From CAYMGM01 sp964390005 (GTDB lineage: Bacteria; Pseudomonadota; Alphaproteobacteria; UBA9219), in assembly GCA_964390005.1 (NCBI GenBank), contig CAYMGM010000004.1, positions 62,001 to 126,000 of the forward strand: a DNA stretch of 64,000 nucleotides. The letters are read 5' to 3'. A program made the position numbers and the translations under genes. A model generated the notes under the pieces. The model had not been told where the DNA came from and did not search any database. It worked only from the letters and a program-made list of their open reading frames with translations. Shown here one piece after another: positions 59,441 through 64,000 of the stretch (position 1 is the stretch's first letter; each line of letters starts with the position of its first letter).

Positions 59441-60577
59441 TCAAGCCGCCTTGTTTTCGGCCGGTTTCGGGGCTTGTGGCCTTGTCTTTTTGCTCGGACG
59501 CGACGGTTTGGCCATAAAATTTTGCTCAAAACGCTCAAAAATGGCCGAAACAATGTCGCCCATCAGCGCTTTGTAAATAGGCGCTAGCTTTTGCATCCGG
59601 TTGATCGTGTTAAACTTTTGCATGAGCTTTTTCAAATAAGTCTCATAACTTTCAGCCATAAGATACTTTTTCTTGCGGAACATGCGCAGGTCATGTAGGC
59701 GGGTCAGCCCCTTATCTGCAAAACGGCCCTTTGGGACCATATGCGTCTTATCGTTGTCGGCAACGACGACTTGCGCATCCATACGATCCTGTCCTTTCAG
59801 CGCTGGATCGTCGGTAAAGGCTTCAATCATATTCATAATAAAGGGTTTCCATGAAGGATCGCCGCGCCAGCAGCTATTCACAATTAATTCCGCCGTCATG
59901 TCAGGCAAAATATTGCCGTTTTCGTCGAAATAGGGGCCTTTTTTGAAGTCTTCAAGATTGTCATGGGCCATCAGGCAAAAGGCTTTGACAACGGGGGGAA
60001 CGGCGCGGCCCGTTTCAGGATCGACACAGGGCCCCAAATAATTATAGCCAAAATGCATCGTCTCGACGAAATGCGTGCAGGCTGGCGCTTTATCGGATTT
60101 CCGGCGTGCCGCCCCCACGTAAAGCGAGTTGAGAAGCCGCAGGGAGATGATGCTTTCGTCTTTGAGACATTCAAGCGTTTCAGGATCGGCTTGAAGCAGG
60201 CGCACCGTATTATCGCGCCTGTATTGGCGCAGCGCGCGAAGCCGCTGTTTTTCTGCCTTGCGACTGGTGCGCGGGATGGCAAGAATATGGGCCGTATCTT
60301 CGTCGGGGATGCGCAGAATCCATGATTTCGCGTCCGTCTCGCGGAAAAGACGTTCACGGTTGGCTGTGATATAATAATTTCTATTAAATGTTGACCGACA
60401 TCTTCCTTGATAACGCTTTCCTTTCACAGGCAGCGTGATGAAGATCCCGTCGGGGAATTCATAGCGAAAAGTCGTTGTCATGGGGGTGTCTGTTTGCGCT
60501 TTCTTCGCAAGGGGGAGCCAGTCAACGGTTTCAGAAAAAGGGTCTTTCTTTCTTTTTCTTTCGTCTTTTCGGCTCAC
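59441..60577 (-). CDS. RelA/SpoT-like HD-domain protein of unknown specificity
   Basis: A 378-residue protein starting at GTG 60577 (an internal ATG at 60481 is possible). Residues about 165-300 follow the HD order of SpoT-type hydrolases: THFVETMHFGYNYLG (His169, His175), FCLMAHDNLEDF (His205-Asp206), MIEAFTDDP, and AQVVVADNDKTHM where SpoT has an AD-x-x-HN block. No synthetase or TGS domain is attached. Both termini are Lys/Arg-rich. Alarmone hydrolysis is inference. It is divergent from gcrA across a DnaA-box region and ends 85 bp from the parE start. Confidence 0.5.
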   Translation of the reverse strand: MSRKDERKRKKDPFSETVDWLPLAKKAQTDTPMTTTFRYEFPDGIFITLPVKGKRYQGRCRSTFNRNYYITANRERLFRETDAKSWILRIPDEDTAHILAIPRTSRKAEKQRLRALRQYRRDNTVRLLQADPETLECLKDESIISLRLLNSLYVGAARRKSDKAPACTHFVETMHFGYNYLGPCVDPETGRAVPPVVKAFCLMAHDNLEDFKKGPYFDENGNILPDMTAELIVNSCWRGDPSWKPFIMNMIEAFTDDPALKGQDRMDAQVVVADNDKTHMVPKGRFADKGLTRLHDLRMFRKKKYLMAESYETYLKKLMQKFNTINRMQKLAPIYKALMGDIVSAIFERFEQNFMAKPSRPSKKTRPQAPKPAENKAA

Positions 60578-60981
60578 GTCACATTTATGTCATAATGAGA
60601 TCAAAAACAGAACAATAATCTGTTGCTTCTCTTAGCAGATCTCAAGCGTCGGATTCAACGCAAAAAGTTGTGGATAATTGCATCGTTAAAGGCTGCTTTG
60701 GGGGAGATTGAGGGCCCTTTTCCACATGTGGAAAAACCAAAAAAAGAAGTATTACCAATTGGTTAACTGCCTAGATCTAGTTGGTTCTAGCCTCATTATC
60801 CACAATATTTAGTAGGCTATAGAATCAGCTGCTCATATTTGGTATGGATAATCACATCAACCCACCACATGTGGGGTTCAAAGTTCTTTCAGAACGCCAG
60901 TTTTCTCAGCATGGTTTTGGAGCCGTAACAGGTTTTGGGGCCGTATCTTTGCTTAAACACCCAGCAGCGGAGCGCACGGAG
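60578..60981. promoter_or_regulatory. DnaA-box cluster in the AT-rich region upstream of gcrA; possible origin
   Basis: A 404-bp region without a gene. Perfect DnaA boxes are TGTGGATAA (60669-60677) and TTATCCACA (60796-60804). TTTTCCACA and TGTGGAAAA abut as an 18-bp palindrome (60718-60735), and TATGGATAA (60843-60851) has one mismatch. GANTC sites occur at 60652 and 60822. The centre is AT-rich with palindromes CCAATTGG and CTAGATCTAG. This could be a DnaA-driven gcrA promoter, as in Caulobacter, or a replication origin. Confidence 0.7.
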
Positions 60982-61563
60982 ATGAGTTGGACCGAACAAC
61001 AGATCGAAGCCCTTAAGAAAATGTGGGGGCACGGCTATAGCGCGAGTGATATCGCCAAGGCTTTAGGCGAGGGCATGACGCGCAACGCCGTGATCGGCAA
61101 GGCGCATCGCCTGAAACTGTCGGCAGGCCCCGGCACGACGGTGACACGGCAGGAAAAAACGGTGTCGGTTGGCGGCAGCGTGATCCCGACGATGACCAAG
61201 GTCGCGAAAAAGCGCGCGATGTTGCGTCCGTTACCGCCGGTGCAGCAGCCCGACATCTTGGTTAAAACCTCTTTGCCGCCGCGTGAGCCGACGATCCGTC
61301 CGATCGAGACCTTGAAAAAGGCGGAAGGCATTGCCGTGACCAAAGCGGGCGAGCATCATTGCCGTTGGCCGATTGGCGATCCGCGGTCGCCTGATTTCCG
61401 CTTCTGCGGGTGCAAGACGGTCGAAGGTTTGCCTTATTGCGCCGATCATGCGCGCATCGCTTACCAAAGCCTGGGCCGCAAATCGCGCGCCGGGACGGCC
61501 GAAGCCGAAGATCAGGAATTGCAGTTTAAAAAGGCCAGCACGAATATTCGCGTCAGCGAATAA
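60982..61563 (+). CDS. gcrA: Cell-cycle regulator GcrA
   Basis: A 193-residue protein from ATG 60982 (MSWTEQQIEALKKMW); the frame opens 46 codons further upstream. The N-terminal helix-turn-helix contains YSASDIAKALGEGMTRNAVIGKAHRLKLS, and the C-terminal zinc-like motif is HHCRWPIGDPRSPDFRFCG with YCADHARIAY. GcrA works with methylated GANTC sites and sigma-70 to control cell-cycle genes and is restricted to alphaproteobacteria. A terminator follows. Confidence 0.95.
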   Translation: MSWTEQQIEALKKMWGHGYSASDIAKALGEGMTRNAVIGKAHRLKLSAGPGTTVTRQEKTVSVGGSVIPTMTKVAKKRAMLRPLPPVQQPDILVKTSLPPREPTIRPIETLKKAEGIAVTKAGEHHCRWPIGDPRSPDFRFCGCKTVEGLPYCADHARIAYQSLGRKSRAGTAEAEDQELQFKKASTNIRVSE

Positions 61564-61583
61564 CGCCTTTTGCCGGAATAAAG

Positions 61584-61615
61584 AAAAAGCCCCGCTAAAA
61601 CGGGGCTTTTTCTTT
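61584..61615 (+). terminator. Bidirectional terminator after gcrA
   Basis: AAAAAGCCCCG/CGGGGCTTTTT with a 6-nt loop between two convergent genes, with A and T tracts on both sides. Confidence 0.92.
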
Positions 61616-61627
61616 ATGAAAACAGGC

Positions 61628-62332
61628 TTACAGCAACGCAAGCGTTGCGTGTGCAAGTGAGGCGGTTGCTGAATCTTTCGAAAGAGGTCGAACAACTTTT
61701 TCGGTCAGGGAACGAACCCTTTGCTCATTTGCTCGGTTGTCGAAGGTTGTTTGAATGTGTCGGCAAAGAGTAACGACGCCAGCGCAGCAAGATAGATCAG
61801 CCACCCGAAGCGCATGGGTAAGGTAAGGGATAAAGCCTTCAACGAACGGGTGATCCAAAAAATTTGACGCTTTGTCGTGGTGTAAAAAGCGGATCTGGGG
61901 CAGGCGCGATAAAAAAGGCAGAATATCGATAAAAGAGCCATAACAGACATTCAGCGAAAGCTGGGGGGCGATGATTGACGAAGCGGCCCCGTTTCGAGAC
62001 AGATTGACGGCATGGGCGATGGTATAAATATCCGCCTCGGCATCGCGTAAAAGCGCGCGGGATGGGGCTGTGTTCAAGCTGTTTTCCCGATCCTGCCAAT
62101 GCTGGGGGTGGGCCACAGAAAAAGGCAATAAAGCGCGACACTCTTTGCCTTGCCCCAAAAGGGCATCGGCAAGAAAACGGTACGACGTTCCCTGAGGCGC
62201 GCTTTTATCGACAGACAAAAGAGTCTCAATGGTTTTTCCGACCAATTGGTTCTTTTGCGCTGGTCTGATATGATCCGGAAGATTATCGGCAAGACCGGAT
62301 AAAATCTCGCGCGAAAAAAAGGACAGATTCAT
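61628..62332 (-). CDS. Hypothetical protein, 234 residues
   Basis: Not recognised. A mixed helix/strand protein with no signal peptide or membrane segment; it has scattered cysteines (VCYGSFIDILPF, ADLSCCAGVVTLCRHIQ). It follows the GNAT gene by about 20 bp on the same strand, so it is likely the last gene of the operon that includes the candidate precursor and the radical SAM enzyme. Function cannot be inferred. Confidence 0.6.
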   Translation of the reverse strand: MNLSFFSREILSGLADNLPDHIRPAQKNQLVGKTIETLLSVDKSAPQGTSYRFLADALLGQGKECRALLPFSVAHPQHWQDRENSLNTAPSRALLRDAEADIYTIAHAVNLSRNGAASSIIAPQLSLNVCYGSFIDILPFLSRLPQIRFLHHDKASNFLDHPFVEGFIPYLTHALRVADLSCCAGVVTLCRHIQTTFDNRANEQRVRSLTEKVVRPLSKDSATASLAHATLALL

Positions 62333-62353
62333 CTCAACTCCTTTATCTCTGGC

Positions 62354-62977
62354 CTAGGGTTCACTCTGTTGAGGTCTGGTGGCGTTTCCTATACGGGTGC
62401 GATGCCGGGCCAGCGTTGCCTGATAGGCCGCAAAATCGATGCAGAAGCGAAGTCGGGTTCGCCCTTCTTCAGGAAGCGTAAGACGATCAACCAGTCGGCC
62501 GCCTAAATGTTCGATCAGATGTTGCGAAGCGTGATTGTCATCGTAACAGGTTGCCGATATTTCAGTTATCTTGTGATCAAGAAAACGGTTTGCCATCGTT
62601 TGATAAAACCGATAGACAAGGCGACCGCCCCATCCTTTACCGATCAAACCGGGGCGAAGCGCCATTCCCAAATGGCCCGATCTTTTGATGATTTCTTCGT
62701 CGGCGCGATAGCGAAAGGATAAAGCGCCGATAAAAAAAGCGTCGCTGACGATCCATAAAATTTCATGTTCGAAAACCGTTTGCGGCATCCCCGCAAGGGT
62801 AATCGAAAAGGGCTTGGTATCCCTGACCCAATCGATATAGCGCTGGGGGGCCTTTTCGATCTTTTCAGCACACAACGTTCCGCGTCCCAATTGCATGGGC
62901 GAGAATGAGCCTTCGCGCAACGCTTCTAAATATGAAGGCAAAAACTTTATCTCGGGCGCGGCTAATGAGACAAGCAT
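62354..62977 (-). CDS. GNAT-family N-acetyltransferase
   Basis: A 207-residue protein. GNAT pattern: ILWIVSDAFFIGALSFRYR (strand 4), HLGMALRPGLIGKGWGGRLVYRF (acetyl-CoA loop, the RxxGxG-type turn as GLIGKGWGG), and AT-CYDDNHASQHLIEHLGGRLV. Substrate unknown. It lies downstream of the candidate precursor peptide gene, separated by about 70 bp with a hairpin, and upstream of an unknown gene. Acetylation of the matured peptide is possible but inferred only from position. Confidence 0.85.
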   Translation of the reverse strand: MLVSLAAPEIKFLPSYLEALREGSFSPMQLGRGTLCAEKIEKAPQRYIDWVRDTKPFSITLAGMPQTVFEHEILWIVSDAFFIGALSFRYRADEEIIKRSGHLGMALRPGLIGKGWGGRLVYRFYQTMANRFLDHKITEISATCYDDNHASQHLIEHLGGRLVDRLTLPEEGRTRLRFCIDFAAYQATLARHRTRIGNATRPQQSEP

Positions 62978-62998
62978 GAAAAGAAGACCCCAAAATCA

Positions 62999-63038
62999 AT
63001 CCGTTCTTCCTTCCTTGTGAGAGGAAGGAAGAACGGAT
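62999..63038 (-). terminator. Hairpin between the candidate precursor and the GNAT gene
   Basis: CCGTTCTTCCTTCC/GGAAGGAAGAACGG (14 perfect pairs, 8-nt loop), 8 bp after the precursor stop. On the minus strand the run beyond is GATTTTGGGG, so termination may be partial. It could reduce downstream transcript relative to the peptide gene. Confidence 0.55.
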
Positions 63039-63046
63039 CCGTCGTT

Positions 63047-63274
63047 TTAATGAACGGCAGGCGCGACCGATGGCCTTGGTTGCGGCGGGTAGCGATCCAT
63101 ATCCATGCACGGACCGCAATCGTCGCATCCCAAAGCGCCGCCCAAGGCACGCTTGGCATCGGCACTGGGCTTTTGCGACGTCGATGCAACCGACGATACA
63201 AATCCAAGGCTTAGATATTTGCCTAGCGGGCGTCCCTTTGGCGAAAGGCCCGGTGGTGTTAAGGAGGCGAGCAT
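63047..63274 (-). CDS. Candidate RiPP precursor peptide with CxxCxxC
   Basis: A 75-residue peptide, start ATG 63274 with AAAGGA upstream. The N-terminal part (MLASLTPPGLSPKGRPLGKY, then a hydrophobic stretch and VASTSQK) could be a leader. The C-terminal part has GCDDCGPCMDMD, a CxxCxxC cluster, then a Pro-rich tail ending in SVAPAVH. It lies 17 bp downstream of a radical SAM/SPASM gene on the same strand. Precursor status is inferred from size, cysteine pattern and context; no homologue is recognised. Confidence 0.55.
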   Translation of the reverse strand: MLASLTPPGLSPKGRPLGKYLSLGFVSSVASTSQKPSADAKRALGGALGCDDCGPCMDMDRYPPQPRPSVAPAVH

Positions 63275-63291
63275 TTCTTTTCCTTTCTTTC

Positions 63292-64000
63292 TTAGGCGTT
63301 GGGTTGACACGTTAATCCTTGCCGCATCACAGGTGACTGGCCGTCTTTGGGAAGAACGAAACCAGTTTGAACCAGTGCGGCAAAGAATCTTCTCGTGAAC
63401 GTTGGGTCCAAATCGTGTTTTTGGATCAAATCACGAACCTGAAACGCGGTTCCCGAGAGAGATTGCATTAAAAGAGCCGTATCTTGTGTCACCATTTTCC
63501 TGTTGACGCCGGTGACAAGAAAAACCCCCATATCTTCGTGCCGAAAACGGAGATCCGGATTCACAAAAAGCGTCACATCATCGCGAATTTCCAGCGGCGG
63601 CGCGTCAGGAAAAGAAATCTTGACGTCAGAGCCAACCATATACGGATCGTTGGCGGTCTTTGTGCCGTAAAAATATTTGGCATCGACGCGACAGCCGGTG
63701 CCACAAGCTTCGACCCATTCGCAGATTTTGCAGCCGTCGGGGGTAAAGCTTCCGTCCCGCCATTCCCGCATGCGTTTCCAGACGTCTGTAACGGATTCCG
63801 ATTTGACGTTTCCATAAACTTCGTCCGAATGCGCACAGGGGCGCATGCCGCCATCGGCGCCGACGGCGGCTTCACGTTTTCCGGCGGAACAACGCCGATA
63901 CATGATGAGTTCGCCATACTTCTTCATATCGGGATAAAGACATTTTGGCGCGCAGGTTACGGTATCGACCAGCATGCCCGTGTCTTGATGCAGGCGCAAA
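63292..64000 (-). CDS. Radical SAM/SPASM peptide maturase, C-terminal part (5' end outside window)
   Basis: At least 236 residues are visible and the frame is open to the window edge. SPASM-type cysteines: CSAGKREAAVGADGGMRPCAH, then GCKICEWVEACGTGCRVD, the CxxCx5CxxxC arrangement that holds auxiliary iron-sulfur clusters. After it, a segment of about 85 residues (LFVNPDLRFRHEDMG, then LLMQSLSGTAFQVRDLI, FFAALVQTGFVLP) fits a PqqD-like winged helix (RRE), here at the C-terminus. The radical SAM CxxxCxxC core is outside the window. The candidate precursor follows at 17 bp. Confidence 0.85.
   Translation of the reverse strand, partial: LRLHQDTGMLVDTVTCAPKCLYPDMKKYGELIMYRRCSAGKREAAVGADGGMRPCAHSDEVYGNVKSESVTDVWKRMREWRDGSFTPDGCKICEWVEACGTGCRVDAKYFYGTKTANDPYMVGSDVKISFPDAPPLEIRDDVTLFVNPDLRFRHEDMGVFLVTGVNRKMVTQDTALLMQSLSGTAFQVRDLIQKHDLDPTFTRRFFAALVQTGFVLPKDGQSPVMRQGLTCQPNA

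Overview
The window reads as one contiguous, gene-dense stretch of an alphaproteobacterial chromosome with moderately high GC. Supporting markers are a GcrA cell-cycle regulator with GANTC sites nearby, a ChvG/ChvI-type two-component pair, a DUF2125 protein beside a TyrA-family dehydrogenase, a cytochrome b561, phaA/phaB, and a division/cell-wall (dcw) cluster with a meso-diaminopimelate-type MurE. The order cannot be fixed from the sequence alone. No rRNA, tRNA, CRISPR array, transposase or phage gene was recognised.

Region 1-9.7 kb is a surface-adhesion locus. A large two-partner-secretion adhesin (5713-9645, +) faces a co-directional minus-strand set: its TpsB transporter, a LapG-like periplasmic cysteine protease, a membrane sensor with a degenerate HD-GYP domain, and a TPR protein cut by the window edge that appears to lead into a glycosyltransferase-like domain. 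A 148-bp imperfect palindrome follows the adhesin. Then come a UDP-glucuronate-epimerase-like enzyme, guaB, chvI/chvG and a phaA-tautomerase-phaB operon (9.9-18.3 kb).

Region 18.4-31.4 kb is mixed: gloB, a methyltransferase, two tandem paralogues of an unknown family, a chorismate mutase fused to a domain of uncertain function, a TyrA-family dehydrogenase, DUF2125, a possible structured RNA, Hsp33, a membrane protein, a PAP2 phosphatase, cytochrome b561 and an autotransporter.

Region 31.5-46.5 kb is the dcw cluster on the minus strand: mraZ-rsmH-ftsL-ftsI-murE-murF-mraY-ftsW-murG-murC-murB-ftsQ-ftsA. It lacks murD, ddl and ftsZ at their usual places. Upstream of mraZ lie TGGG repeats at exact 10-bp spacing, which match an MraZ operator.

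Region 46.9-59.4 kb holds a short Flp pilin gene, two tandem PAP2-like membrane proteins, alaC, a BtpA-family protein, a DsbD/ScsB-like reductase, YqgE, a kinase-fold-like protein of unknown family, a YbjQ protein, a methyltransferase and parE.

Region 59.4-64 kb holds a SpoT-like HD protein, an AT-rich intergenic segment with a cluster of DnaA boxes next to gcrA (a DnaA-controlled promoter or an oriC candidate), and what looks like a RiPP locus at the right edge. That locus consists of a radical SAM/SPASM enzyme with a C-terminal PqqD-like domain, a 75-residue candidate precursor with CxxCxxC, a GNAT acetyltransferase and an unknown protein. It and the adhesin locus are the best candidates for undescribed systems.
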